Of a DNA stretch of 64,000 bases, positions 1 to 9,887 are shown one piece after another (the stretch's first letter is position 1; the number at the start of each line of letters is the position of its first letter). The notes beneath the pieces are model-generated. The model was not told where the DNA came from, searched no databases, and saw only the letters and a program-made list of their open reading frames with translations. Where the stretch lies: positions 62,001 to 126,000 of the forward strand of contig NZ_JAUSUG010000012.1 of assembly GCF_030813435.1 (NCBI RefSeq), written 5' to 3'. Made by a program: the position numbers and the translations under genes. This stretch comes from Evansella vedderi. GTDB taxonomy: Bacteria; Bacillota; Bacilli; Bacillales; Salisediminibacteriaceae.

Positions 1-128
1 TACCCCTGGCCGCTGTGCAGAGGTGAAAAAAGAGTTGAAGGCTTCAACTTCTTAGGTTCCTAGCAAAAAACTCAGCTGATATGTAATATAGATTGTTAAA
101 CGATAAAAAGGGTAAAGGAGCTTTATTT

Positions 129-905
129 ATGAAATTTATTCGATTTACTAAGGATTCAAATACTTATCAAGGTGTGTTAAAGGAAAATGTCGTGGAAGTG
201 ATTGAAGGTTACTTTTTTGGGGAGTGGAATTACACTGGGGAAAGTTTTTTAAAGAATGAAGTCCAGCTGCTAGCCCCATTAGAACCGAAACATATCATCG
301 GAATTGGTGCTAACTTTGTTGGGAGCAAGGAAGATTTACCTGAAACACAGCCCGAGATTCCTGTATTTTTCTTTAAACCAACTACTTCCGTAATAGGCCC
401 GGAGGAGGAAATCGTTATCCCTGAGGCCATCGATCAAGTAAAGTTTGAATCGGAGCTAGCTATTGTCATTGGAAAAGAGGCAAAAAATTTAAACGAAGAG
501 GATGTTCTTGATTATATATTTGGCTACACGGTGGCAAATGATGTAACTGCTCCACAATTTTTCAGGGAAGATGGACATTGGATGGTTGGAAAATCCTTTG
601 ATACCTTTACGCCACTTGGACCTGTTATTGAAACGGAGCTGGACCCATTTAATGTTGTTGTAGAGGCAAGGCTGAATGGGGAGAAAAAACAGCATAGTGC
701 AACAGAATTGATGATCGTTCCCATACGAAGAATGATTTCATACTTATCCAATGTTATGACACTCAATAAGGGAGATGTCATATTAACTGGTAGCCCTCTT
801 GGTGCAGAGCTTGTGAATGCAGGTGATACTATTGAATGTGAAATTAAGGAAATTGGTGTTCTAAGAAATACATTCACAGCAGCAAAAGAGAAAATAAACA
901 GCTGA
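129..905 (+). CDS. Fumarylacetoacetate hydrolase (FAH) family protein
   Basis: A 258-residue FAH-fold protein, the family that cleaves or isomerises acylpyruvates and 2-hydroxyhepta-dienedioate-type intermediates in aromatic and amino-acid breakdown. The metal-binding signature is present: FESELAIVIGK (the E-x-E pair) around residue 110 and the NDVTAPQ aspartate about 35 residues later. The C-terminal GDVILTGSPLG loop is typical of the family. I start at the ATG preceded by AAAGGAG with 8-nt spacing; an in-frame start 12 codons upstream lacks this site. The gene stands alone before a terminator. The exact substrate cannot be read from the sequence. Confidence 0.85.
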   Translation: MKFIRFTKDSNTYQGVLKENVVEVIEGYFFGEWNYTGESFLKNEVQLLAPLEPKHIIGIGANFVGSKEDLPETQPEIPVFFFKPTTSVIGPEEEIVIPEAIDQVKFESELAIVIGKEAKNLNEEDVLDYIFGYTVANDVTAPQFFREDGHWMVGKSFDTFTPLGPVIETELDPFNVVVEARLNGEKKQHSATELMIVPIRRMISYLSNVMTLNKGDVILTGSPLGAELVNAGDTIECEIKEIGVLRNTFTAAKEKINS

Positions 906-910
906 TAAAA

Positions 911-944
911 AATACTGCCTCTTCCATGGGGCAGTATTTTTTAT
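911..944 (+). terminator. Rho-independent terminator of the FAH gene
   Basis: A 9-bp stem, AATACTGCC paired with GGCAGTATT, is followed by a T-run. It lies six bases after the FAH stop codon. Confidence 0.85.
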
Positions 945-960
945 TTAAAAGTAATTTCTA

Positions 961-1506
961 TTAGAGGAGAGCTAGGAGTTGGTTTTTCGACATAAACAAA
1001 TAGCTTACTTTTCTTTTCTCAAAAATATTAGCAATGGATCCTGTGGCTAAAAAATGAATAGGGGATTGGGAAAAATATTTCATTAAGCGATAAAAAGGAT
1101 TTGTTACAGGTCTAATTTCAAACCCTAGCCTTTCCACAATTTTATTCAACATTGTTACTCCGCAAATTCCCTTAATTTTATTACTAAGTTCATGATCCTG
1201 AATGTACTTTGCTAACTTCGGTAGTGCATTTTTTACCATTTCATACAGCATAAACGTCCGTTTCAAGGATGATTTAATAGGGTGAAGATACTGCAATAAA
1301 CGTATATTGTGAAGATGAATACGCACTAAATAATCTCCTTTTGAAATAATATTACCGTCAGCAAGTTCATGTTTTGGGCCACGGTATCGGGTTAAAAGGA
1401 CCCTAAATACAGAAATGTTGTCTTCTGTTTCAATGGAAGTAAAATTTCTTATTCTGTCGTAAATCGGGTCAATGTTTTCCCATGCCTTTAAAACATATTG
1501 TCTCAT
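961..1506 (-). CDS. YkoP-like conserved protein
   Basis: 181 residues. The pattern of an opening MRQYVLKAWENIDPIYD, then FRVLLTRYRG, DGNIISKGDYLVRIHLHN and a C-terminal region with GFEIRPVTNP matches what I remember of B. subtilis YkoP and relatives, which are often found with polysaccharide deacetylases or glycosyltransferases. No catalytic motif is evident and there is no signal peptide. AAAGGAG lies 12 nt before the ATG, a little far. It converges on the FAH gene. The function is unknown; the family assignment rests on memory of the motif pattern, not a search. Confidence 0.6.
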   Translation of the reverse strand: MRQYVLKAWENIDPIYDRIRNFTSIETEDNISVFRVLLTRYRGPKHELADGNIISKGDYLVRIHLHNIRLLQYLHPIKSSLKRTFMLYEMVKNALPKLAKYIQDHELSNKIKGICGVTMLNKIVERLGFEIRPVTNPFYRLMKYFSQSPIHFLATGSIANIFEKRKVSYLFMSKNQLLALL

Positions 1507-1691
1507 AAGCTTGCTGATCTCCTTTAAAAATGTTATTAAATGTTATTGCATCGTTTCAGTAATGCATATATAGTTTGCTCCACCATATCAAAAGATATTA
1601 ATGTCTACCTGTTCATCTTCTGTTCATATTAACGTGTTATATTTATCATTGAATTAAAAATAATTTGAAAGTGATGAAAGGATGACTATAA

Positions 1692-1835
1692 ATGAAAAAG
1701 ATAAAATTAAATTACGAAGAATTAATTAAAGAAAATAAGCAAGAATTGCTTAATGATAAAATCGCATTAGAGGAAATAGAGAAGAAGATAGAGGAGCGGC
1801 AAATGAACACCAATAAAGTAAGCACAAAAACATAG
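1692..1835 (+). CDS. fbpB: FbpB-family small basic protein
   Basis: A 47-residue ORF, MKKIKLNYEELIKENKQELL onward, rich in Lys and Glu. It matches the pattern of FbpB, a small Fur-regulated protein that helps the sRNA FsrA repress iron-using genes in B. subtilis (known for the family). GAAAGGA lies about 10 nt before the ATG and a terminator follows directly. The upstream TGTTATATTTATCA (about 1635-1650) matches only about 10 of 14 positions of the Fur box, so iron control is a guess. It is the first cistron of its own short transcript. Confidence 0.6.
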   Translation: MKKIKLNYEELIKENKQELLNDKIALEEIEKKIEERQMNTNKVSTKT

Positions 1836-1845
1836 TAAATACAAA

Positions 1846-1880
1846 AAAAGCTAGGAAAATATAATCATATCCTAGCTTTT
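1846..1880. terminator. Bidirectional terminator between fbpB and gdhA
   Basis: AAAGCTAGGA pairs with TCCTAGCTTT across a 13-nt loop, with T- and A-runs on the two sides. It can serve the rightward fbpB and the leftward gdhA transcripts. Confidence 0.75.
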
Positions 1881-1913
1881 CGCGTACATATTTTTGCTTA
1901 CAGAGTACTATAC

Positions 1914-3326
<1,413 letters not shown>

Positions 3327-3332
3327 TTAAAA

Positions 3333-3410
3333 TTACAAAAATTAAACTCAACTTTTGTAATAGGTTAGATTTTCTTCCATTTATATTTTATAATCAAATA
3401 AATAATCTAA
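3333..3410. promoter_or_regulatory. Candidate GltC operator region between gdhA and gltC
   Basis: The divergent promoter region holds two inverted repeats: TTACAAAA (3333-3340) with TTTTGTAA (3353-3360), and TTAGATT (3365-3371) with AATCTAA (3404-3410). LysR-type regulators bind such dyads near divergent promoters. The link to GltC is inferred from position only. Confidence 0.4.
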
Positions 3411-3475
3411 ACAATATCAACAATCGATGGTTTTAATGCCATTTTGAGATCAAAAGAAAAAAGGGGGGGACAATT

Positions 3476-4381
3476 GTGGAAATTAGACAGATTAAATATT
3501 TTATTGAAGTGGCTAAGAGGGAGCACGTAACGGAAGCGGCAGATGCCCTTCATGTGGCCCAATCAGCTGTGTCGAGGCAGATTTTTAACCTGGAAAGTGA
3601 GTTAGGGGTTGACCTGTTTATCCGAGAGGGGAGAAGGGTTAAGTTAACGCCAATTGGAAAAATTTTTTTAGAACGTATCCAACATGCCATGAATGTTATC
3701 GAAGACGCTACAAGGGAGGTAACGGAATATTTAGACCCAGAAAAGGGAACGGTACGAATCGCTTTTCCCATTAGTCTTGCAGCCTATACATTACCGACAG
3801 CAATCTATGCCTTTCGACACCGTTATCCTGAGGCAAAGTTTCAATTGAAGCAGGCCCTATACCATGACCTAATAGATGGGGTTATCAATGGGGATTTTAA
3901 CATGGCATTAATTGGACCTGTACCGATGGAAGAAAAGAAGATTAAAAGGAAAATTTTGTTTACGGAAGATGTTGTTGCCCTTTTGCCGATGCACCATCCC
4001 TTAGCAGAACGGGAAACGCTAAAGCTTCGAGAGCTTAAGGATGATCCGTTTGTTTTATTACCAGAAGGCTTTGTCTTCCGAGATATTGTTGTTAACGCTT
4101 GTAAAGAACTAGGCTTCGAACCCTACGTGGCTTTTGAAGGGGACGATATTGATGCCTTAAAAGGCTTAGTATCTGCTGGCTTAGGAGTGACTCTTATGCC
4201 AGAAGTGACATTAGTGGACAGTTTACCACGTTCAACGGTTAAACTCCCCTTAATTGAACCAAATGTAACCCGAACAGTCGGGGTAATTACTCCTATGGAA
4301 CGGGTGCTCTTGCCTACAGAACAGTTGTTTTATGACTTTTTGCAGGAATTCTTTCATAGACTAAACTATTTTAAAGAATGA
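3476..4381 (+). CDS. gltC: LysR-type regulator, GltC-like
   Basis: 301 residues with an N-terminal winged helix (MEIRQIKYFIEVAKREH, EAADALHVAQSAVSRQI) and a LysR effector domain. The sequence follows B. subtilis GltC closely in several places, for example ALIGPVP, LLPEGFVFRD and DIDALKGLVSAG; GltC activates glutamate synthase there. Here the regulator faces gdhA instead, so its target is probably the dehydrogenase. The start is GTG after a strong G-rich site (AAGGGGGGG). A terminator follows. Confidence 0.85.
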   Translation: MEIRQIKYFIEVAKREHVTEAADALHVAQSAVSRQIFNLESELGVDLFIREGRRVKLTPIGKIFLERIQHAMNVIEDATREVTEYLDPEKGTVRIAFPISLAAYTLPTAIYAFRHRYPEAKFQLKQALYHDLIDGVINGDFNMALIGPVPMEEKKIKRKILFTEDVVALLPMHHPLAERETLKLRELKDDPFVLLPEGFVFRDIVVNACKELGFEPYVAFEGDDIDALKGLVSAGLGVTLMPEVTLVDSLPRSTVKLPLIEPNVTRTVGVITPMERVLLPTEQLFYDFLQEFFHRLNYFKE

Positions 4382-4390
4382 AGTGAGAAT

Positions 4391-4443
4391 ACGAGTTGGG
4401 CTTAAAGGTTACAGACATACCTTTTTAGCTAAACTCGTTTTTT
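4391..4443 (+). terminator. Terminator of gltC
   Basis: ACGAGTT...GGCTTAAAGGT pairs with ACCTTTTTAGCTAAACTCGT and is followed by a run of six T. It starts ten bases after the gltC stop. Confidence 0.8.
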
Positions 4444-4510
4444 AATAGTACAGTTCATGTAGAACCAAGAATAACATCAACAGGAACTATAAATTAAATC
4501 AAATGAGAAA

Positions 4511-4545
4511 ATCCAAACTCCAAATAGTTAATTTGGAGTTTGGAT
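4511..4545. repeat. Perfect 15-bp inverted repeat, 5-nt loop
   Basis: ATCCAAACTCCAAAT (4511-4525) and its exact complement (4531-4545) enclose AGTTA. There is no T-run on the plus strand, so it is not an ordinary terminator for gltC. The 310-base gap between gltC and xerS (4382-4701) otherwise shows only the gltC terminator and AT-rich DNA. Confidence 0.9.
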
Positions 4546-4701
4546 ATAGAGCCAGAAGAGGTGGAAACTGTATTAAACTAATATATAACAAAAAAATATT
4601 TTTAATACTACTTTAAACCAACATAAACATTATTACGTAAAATATAAATTTGACGAAGTAAATGTATAATATTATAATTAGAATTAAGGAGGTTGATTGT
4701 T

Positions 4702-5781
4702 TTGAGTGATGAAACGCGTGCAGCATATTTCGAACGCATTGAAGAAAAATCCAAAGGTCTCCCCTGGTATGTTGTGGAATACATAGATAAACGAAAACGA
4801 AAGCTTTCACCTGCATCGCTACTTAATTATTGTCATGATTATATCATCTTTTTTGATTGGATATTAGCAGAAGGTATTTTTAAAGGAAAACGAAAAGACA
4901 TCCCACTAGAATTGCTGGAACGTTTAACCGTTCAACAAGTGGAAGACTTCCTTTCCTTTCTAGAATTTCGCTTAAATAATTCAAAGCTTACGGTTAATCG
5001 AAAGTTATCATCATTAAAATCTTTATTTAACTATCTGCAAAATATTGCCGAAACCTCTGCCCTCGAGCCCTATTTAAAACGAAATGTAATGGCAAAAATG
5101 GAGTTAAATAAAGTAAAGGAAGATCAAGAAACCCTCGCAAATCGCATGGAAGGTAAAATACTTCGTGGTGATGAATATGAAAACTTTAGGCAATTTATCG
5201 CCTATGAGTACGGTGTGATTAACAGTGATAACAAAAAAATTCTTAACTTTCATATGAAAAATCGCGAACGGGATACGGCCATTATTTCATTAATTCTTGG
5301 ATCGGGGCTACGTTTATCTGAAGTCGTCCGTTTAGATGTAGATGATATAGATTTTAAGAAATTCACAGCCAGGGTGATAAGAAAAGGAAATAAAGAACAA
5401 TATGTTTATTTCAGCGAACAAGCAATGCTTGATTTAAAGGAATACTTATCTATTCGTAACGAGCGTTATGAGTTGGATAAAACTTTTAAACCCCTTTTTG
5501 TTGCTGCTCCTATGGGGCCAAAAGGAACAACTCGCAGGTTAACGGCCCGGTCCGTAGAAAAATTGGTAGAAAAATACGCGAAAGCATTCGGAAAACCTGC
5601 TTTATCTGTTCATAAATTACGTCATTCCTTTGCTACTCGATATCAAATGGAAAACAATGATATTCCAAAGCTTAGAAAGCAATTAGGCCATTCATCTGTG
5701 CAAACTACAATGATTTACACCCATCTTACAAATAGTGAACTACAGCAAGCGGTAAAAAATATGGACCGACAGAATAAATAA
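4702..5781 (+). CDS. xerS: Tyrosine recombinase of the XerS type
   Basis: 359 residues. An N-terminal SAM-like core-binding domain opens with LPWYVVEYIDKRK, typical of XerS, and the catalytic domain keeps the full tyrosine-recombinase set: Arg in GSGLRLSEV, Lys in RKGNKE, H304-x-x-R307, H330 in QLGHSS and nucleophile Y339 in TMIYTH. XerS is the single-protein chromosome-dimer resolvase of streptococci, acting at an adjacent dif site with FtsK (known). The start is TTG with AAGGAGG 9 nt upstream. A dif-like palindrome lies 55 bases after the stop. A phage integrase is less likely, since no att-type tRNA or phage gene is near. Confidence 0.8.
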   Translation: MSDETRAAYFERIEEKSKGLPWYVVEYIDKRKRKLSPASLLNYCHDYIIFFDWILAEGIFKGKRKDIPLELLERLTVQQVEDFLSFLEFRLNNSKLTVNRKLSSLKSLFNYLQNIAETSALEPYLKRNVMAKMELNKVKEDQETLANRMEGKILRGDEYENFRQFIAYEYGVINSDNKKILNFHMKNRERDTAIISLILGSGLRLSEVVRLDVDDIDFKKFTARVIRKGNKEQYVYFSEQAMLDLKEYLSIRNERYELDKTFKPLFVAAPMGPKGTTRRLTARSVEKLVEKYAKAFGKPALSVHKLRHSFATRYQMENNDIPKLRKQLGHSSVQTTMIYTHLTNSELQQAVKNMDRQNK

Positions 5782-5787
5782 AATAAT

Positions 5788-5824
5788 AAGGGAGAAACTT
5801 TTTGGTTGCTCCCCCCTTTTTTCT
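5788..5824 (+). terminator. Terminator of xerS
   Basis: AAGGGAG pairs with CTCCCCCC/T on the far side of a 14-nt loop and is followed by a T-run. The stem is imperfect. Confidence 0.65.
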
Positions 5825-5835
5825 CTTCCGTTATT

Positions 5836-5863
5836 AGTTTACATAATAATTATATTGTAAACT
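5836..5863. other. Candidate dif-like Xer recombination site
   Basis: A 28-bp sequence with the 11-6-11 layout of Xer sites: arm AGTTTACATAA, centre TAATTA, arm TATTGTAAACT. The left arm is the exact complement of TTATGTAAACT, the XerD-side arm of the B. subtilis dif site as I remember it. The two arms are nearly identical in inverted orientation, which would suit a single recombinase such as XerS. Perfect dyad symmetry extends to 11 bp with a 12-nt spacer (5833-5866). It lies between two convergent genes, so a promoter operator is unlikely. Recombination is inferred, not shown. Confidence 0.6.
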
Positions 5864-5909
5864 AATGTGTGATCTTGAGATTTTAAATAAGGAAAAGTTT
5901 TTTTCCTTT

Positions 5910-7061
5910 CTACTCCCCAATTTTCTTCTTATCTAACATTCCCCTTTGCCCAGTCTGCTCAATTTCTACATCAATGTTAATGTTTATTTTAGAGTCTCTC
6001 CAGCCTGACTCTTCCCAGTTTAAAGACTCATAATATTTTGGATCCCTTACCCAGATTCTGTTCCCTATTAACCAAGGTTCCACATTAATTTCTTTCATTG
6101 AATTAATTGCCTTTTCTGTATCTTGTTTTATTTCCTCTCCTAATTTACTGCTGAAAGCTTCTATATGATCTTTCTTTTTAGCCATATCCTGCTTTGACAT
6201 ATGGACAATCTCCGCTTTACATGGCATTTCCATTTCAATTTCAACAGGATTTGTTTTGTTAACGTGGTAATCCAGCCTACACGTAACCCTAGAAGAAACA
6301 GTCACTTCCTCCTTTTCCAATTCTACCTGAGAAGTATAATTCATATTTTCTACTATTTTTTCTTTTAGCAAATGACCTTTACCAGCTTCTTTTCCTAATA
6401 ACTCTCCTACCAATTTTCCTTCCTTAAAAACAGCCATATCCTCTAAGACAATGTTGTTCTCTCTAATATAAGCAAATGGAATAGTTGATGCCCTAGATTT
6501 CATATTAATATCACGCCGGAACTCAAAGAGTTTTACTTCAGCTGAACGGGAAAGCTTTTGGTCAGCTTTAAAGAACCGGTCTAAATAAAGGGCAGGGAGA
6601 ATCACTAGACGGGACTCTTGGTCGAGAAATTCGTCCACTTCTGTTTTTTCCCTTATGATCACTAAATATATTTGGTTTGCCAAAGGGGCACGTCGATCAA
6701 GAAGATCCAATATCTCATCCAATCCTTCTTTTGCTAATGTTTCCCCAATTAAAACTGTCTTTAAATGACCAAAAAATAAAACTGTAGGCGTAACAGCTTC
6801 AATATTCGCGATGGCATCCCAAACGGAATTACCCCTATCTGTAATGACTTCGAATTCACCGGCACTAAGTCCCATTCCCCCCTCTTGTGGTGTAATCACC
6901 GGTACTTGAATAGTAACGACAAAATCTCCATTTTCATCCTTATCTATACCCATAGCAAGGATCATCGTCCTTTGATCAATCTCCCTAGAAGAAGTTCCAC
7001 AACCAGCAAATAGAGAAATGACAATGAACAGTAAGAGTAGTTTACTGAGATTTGTTTTCAT
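5910..7061 (-). CDS. Ger(x)C-family germinant-receptor lipoprotein
   Basis: 383 residues. A lipoprotein signal ends in LFAGC with the lipidated cysteine at position 21, followed by the Ger(x)C N-terminal pattern QRTMILAMGIDKDENGDF and a long C-terminal domain. C subunits sit on the outer face of the inner spore membrane and complete the germinant receptor. It is the last gene of a gerA-gerB-gerC operon and its start overlaps the end of the B gene by 20 bases. The germinant cannot be told from the sequence. Confidence 0.9.
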   Translation of the reverse strand: MKTNLSKLLLLFIVISLFAGCGTSSREIDQRTMILAMGIDKDENGDFVVTIQVPVITPQEGGMGLSAGEFEVITDRGNSVWDAIANIEAVTPTVLFFGHLKTVLIGETLAKEGLDEILDLLDRRAPLANQIYLVIIREKTEVDEFLDQESRLVILPALYLDRFFKADQKLSRSAEVKLFEFRRDINMKSRASTIPFAYIRENNIVLEDMAVFKEGKLVGELLGKEAGKGHLLKEKIVENMNYTSQVELEKEEVTVSSRVTCRLDYHVNKTNPVEIEMEMPCKAEIVHMSKQDMAKKKDHIEAFSSKLGEEIKQDTEKAINSMKEINVEPWLIGNRIWVRDPKYYESLNWEESGWRDSKININIDVEIEQTGQRGMLDKKKIGE

Positions 7062-8163
7062 TTTGCCCTACTCCTTGTTTCTTTCTAATTAACAAGTACA
7101 AAAACATCATAACAGGCACAAATAAGGTATAGGAAAGCATGTTTATGTTATAAGGTCTCCAATCTAAATTAACGATACTAGGGGTACTAATCACTATCAA
7201 AGTTGATATGGTGATGATGATCCAAATCTGTACCCAATAGTTTTTCACTTTTAGTGGAATTATTTCCTTTAATAGCATGGAAGAAAACCAGACAAATATT
7301 AATCCAATTTTGAAAAAGGACATAACCCAAACGGTAAGGAAAAATAAATCTAACCGCTCAAATAAACCCGTCGGGGATGTTGTAGTCTGCATCAGAGCCG
7401 TTACTGGTGACAGCATCGTTAATGCTTGATCAAAGCCAAATACCCCTAATGTTACTAAACAAATGAGAAAATACGTGAACATGATAAAAATAACACTTAA
7501 TGTAATTGGTCTAAAAACTTTTACCTTTTTATCAACAAAAGGTAAATAAGCAAATAAAGCAATGATTCCTCCATATCGTGTCACTTCCGATATAGAACTC
7601 ACAAGAAAAGTACCTATATCTACAGTCAAAAAGGGTGGTATATTAATCCATTTAAAATCATCGGAGAAAATAAATAAAACCAAACTAATAAAAAGGATGA
7701 TTTCATGAAAAAAAATAATCACGATCATTCTAGTTATGGCATGAATACCATAGGAAGCTGATAACCCAATTACAAGGAGAAAAAACATTCCTATGGTCCA
7801 CTGTGGTGTATCTTGCATTAAATACGTTTGTACAATAATGATCAAACCTTTTGTTCCAAAAAAGATACTGTAAATGGTGCTTGCAAATAAATAGGTTATA
7901 ACAAAGTAGTAAATCCACGGCGAAGTCATATCTTTAAATAAATGTAAAACATCTCGATCATTGTGTTTGGTAACGACCTTTTTATATAAATAAATAAAAA
8001 GTAAATAGGGAATGACAGCCACAATGACCTTTAACCATGCACTGCGTATTTCCTCCGAGGATATATAAGGAAGGAAAATGAAACCAATCGTTACTGCAGA
8101 GCAATACGTAAACGTAAAGAGCTCCACTCCCCCAATTCTTGTATACGGACTCTGAATGTTCAT
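7042..8163 (-). CDS. GerAB-type spore germination permease subunit
   Basis: About 373 residues with ten predicted hydrophobic segments, of the APC-superfamily Spore_permease type (B subunit of germinant receptors, thought to bind the germinant). I prefer the ATG with AAGG 9 nt upstream; another ATG two codons earlier leaves only 3 nt. It lies between the A and C subunits. A hairpin in the 138-base A-B gap may tune expression of the two downstream cistrons. Confidence 0.88.
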   Translation of the reverse strand: MNIQSPYTRIGGVELFTFTYCSAVTIGFIFLPYISSEEIRSAWLKVIVAVIPYLLFIYLYKKVVTKHNDRDVLHLFKDMTSPWIYYFVITYLFASTIYSIFFGTKGLIIIVQTYLMQDTPQWTIGMFFLLVIGLSASYGIHAITRMIVIIFFHEIILFISLVLFIFSDDFKWINIPPFLTVDIGTFLVSSISEVTRYGGIIALFAYLPFVDKKVKVFRPITLSVIFIMFTYFLICLVTLGVFGFDQALTMLSPVTALMQTTTSPTGLFERLDLFFLTVWVMSFFKIGLIFVWFSSMLLKEIIPLKVKNYWVQIWIIITISTLIVISTPSIVNLDWRPYNINMLSYTLFVPVMMFLYLLIRKKQGVGQNENKSQ

Positions 8164-8197
8164 GTTCATTCATCCTTACATGTCACTTAGATTACCC

Positions 8198-8241
8198 AAT
8201 CCAACTGAAAAAGGTTAGTTTTTATTTTTTTCAGTTGGATT
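8198..8241 (-). promoter_or_regulatory. Intercistronic hairpin between gerA and gerB
   Basis: AATCCAACTGAAAAA and its complement form a stem of about 15 bp in the leftward transcript. No T-run follows on that strand, so it fits a processing, stability or partial attenuation signal better than a terminator. Confidence 0.6.
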
Positions 8242-8301
8242 GAACTATTTAACTTTTAACCTTTTCAGTAGTATTAGACTATCTGAAAATCTTGAATAAT
8301 C

Positions 8302-9774
8302 CTACCGTTTAGGAAAAAAGAAAGCTTTTAATTCCTTTCCGTCAAAAGGAGCTAACGGATACATATATGGCTTATTCATGGAATCTAATTTGCAGAGGTG
8401 GACTAATAAAAACCCAACTGCCAAGACAAGGCCATAAAGACCTAACATAGCAGCAATTGCGACTAATAAATAACGAATAATCCTCCAGGTCGATACAAAT
8501 TCCCACGATGGTGAAGTAAATGTTGCCACTGCCGTAAAGGCAATAACGATAACCATTGTGTGACTTACCAGCCCTGCCTCAACAGCTGCAGTACCAATAA
8601 CTAAACCACCAACAATACCAATGGTTTGTCCCACAAAACTCGGGAGACGTAAACTTGCTTCGATTAATACGTCTAAGGCAAACATCATTAAAAAGGCTTC
8701 CGCCGTTGCCGGTAAAGGAATTTGTACCCTCGCTTGGGCAACACTTATAGTTAGAGTTGTAGGTATGAGTTCAGGTTGAAAAGCAACTAAGGAAACATAT
8801 AAAGCTGGCAAAATTGTTCCAATAAACATAGAGACTATTCTCAGAAACCTTATAAATAAAAGATTCCACCTTGATAAGAAAAAGTGATCTTCACTTGTTT
8901 CCAATAGATCCATAAATGTGATTGGTGTTATGGCACAAAAAGCAGACCCGTCTATAAATATAACGACTTTCCCTTGAACCAAGGCAAAAGAAACGAGGTC
9001 CGGTCGTTCTGACATAGTTGCCTGTGGGAAAAGGGAATTAGGATGCTTTGAAATATACTTTGAAAGTTGACCAATCGATTGTAAATGCTCTTTATTATAG
9101 GAATTTAATAGGGAATCTAGATGCTCCACCACTTCTGGTTGACAGTATTGCTCCAAATAAAGGATCGCAGCTTGTTTTTTACTAACAACTCCAATATCAT
9201 AGGCACGGCTTTTTAAACGTGGGTCCTTAATAAATTGCCGCATAATCCCTATATTTTTACGACTGTCTTCAATAAAACCAAATTTAGCACCATAAACCTG
9301 GTATTCCGTTGTTGGGTCTGTTGGGTTTCTCCCTGTTTTCTCTGCTAAAAATAAGATAATAGGATTTAACTGATCAATATGCAGAACAATATTTCCGTCT
9401 AATATATTTTCAACGGTACCTTTCCAGTTAACTGTCTGTTCATATTTAGTAACGGAAAGTATGTTTCCTAAATCATCTGCATCTCTAAAATTAACATCGT
9501 TTTGAATTAAAGGTTTAATCACCGAAGCTTCTAGCTGTGGTTGACTTATTAGTGCTGAAAAATAACATATATAAACGGAACGTCCTGATTTCAAGTGAAA
9601 TTTTCTCTCTGTGAAATCAGAGGTATCAGAAAAAATGATGTCCATTTGTTCTTTGACTGTTACCGTTGATTTTGGAAGTTCCGCATGTATGTCAACTACA
9701 GTTGCCAAATAATTTTCAAAGGATAGCTTTTGAATAGGATTATTTTCCTTTTTCTTAAATAACTTCCCAAACAT
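8302..9774 (-). CDS. GerA-type spore germination receptor A subunit
   Basis: 490 residues, the normal size of the GerA family. There is a soluble N-terminal domain of about 280 residues, then membrane segments from about residue 300 to 465. The family region around PFFLSRW-like and VQIPLPATAEAFLMM is evident, and the C-terminus ends in a lysine-rich tail. It is the first gene of the leftward gerA-gerB-gerC operon. AGGAAG precedes the ATG. A sigma-G-like promoter lies about 25-50 bases upstream, as expected for forespore expression. Confidence 0.92.
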   Translation of the reverse strand: MFGKLFKKKENNPIQKLSFENYLATVVDIHAELPKSTVTVKEQMDIIFSDTSDFTERKFHLKSGRSVYICYFSALISQPQLEASVIKPLIQNDVNFRDADDLGNILSVTKYEQTVNWKGTVENILDGNIVLHIDQLNPIILFLAEKTGRNPTDPTTEYQVYGAKFGFIEDSRKNIGIMRQFIKDPRLKSRAYDIGVVSKKQAAILYLEQYCQPEVVEHLDSLLNSYNKEHLQSIGQLSKYISKHPNSLFPQATMSERPDLVSFALVQGKVVIFIDGSAFCAITPITFMDLLETSEDHFFLSRWNLLFIRFLRIVSMFIGTILPALYVSLVAFQPELIPTTLTISVAQARVQIPLPATAEAFLMMFALDVLIEASLRLPSFVGQTIGIVGGLVIGTAAVEAGLVSHTMVIVIAFTAVATFTSPSWEFVSTWRIIRYLLVAIAAMLGLYGLVLAVGFLLVHLCKLDSMNKPYMYPLAPFDGKELKAFFFPKR

Positions 9775-9797
9775 GCAGTCACTTCCTTTCTATGTTT

Positions 9798-9827
9798 TAT
9801 TATTGTAAATAAAGTAAAAGATATGCA
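9798..9827 (-). promoter_or_regulatory. Candidate sigma-G promoter of the germination operon
   Basis: On the minus strand TGCATA (-35, 9822-9827) and CAATAATA (-10, 9798-9805) are 16 nt apart. This is close to the sigma-G pattern and lies directly before the gerA ribosome site. Confidence 0.45.
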
Positions 9828-9843
9828 GATTTGCTTTTTTAAA

Positions 9844-9878
9844 TAAAAAAGTTCACGGCTCCATCTCCGTGAACTTTT
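9844..9878 (-). terminator. Terminator of the cotJ operon
   Basis: AAAAGTTCACGG pairs with CCGTGAACTTTT and a T-rich tract follows on the minus strand, just after the cotJC stop. Confidence 0.9.
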
Positions 9879-9887
9879 GATTTTCAA

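Noticed and set aside
1635-1650. Possible Fur box upstream of fbpB
   Set aside because: Only about 10 of 14 positions match in a very AT-rich region; not good enough to list as a site.
5833-5866. Fur/PerR-type operator in the dif-like palindrome (ATAATAATTATA core)
   Set aside because: It lies between convergent gene ends with no promoter nearby, and the 11-6-11 layout beside xerS is the better explanation.
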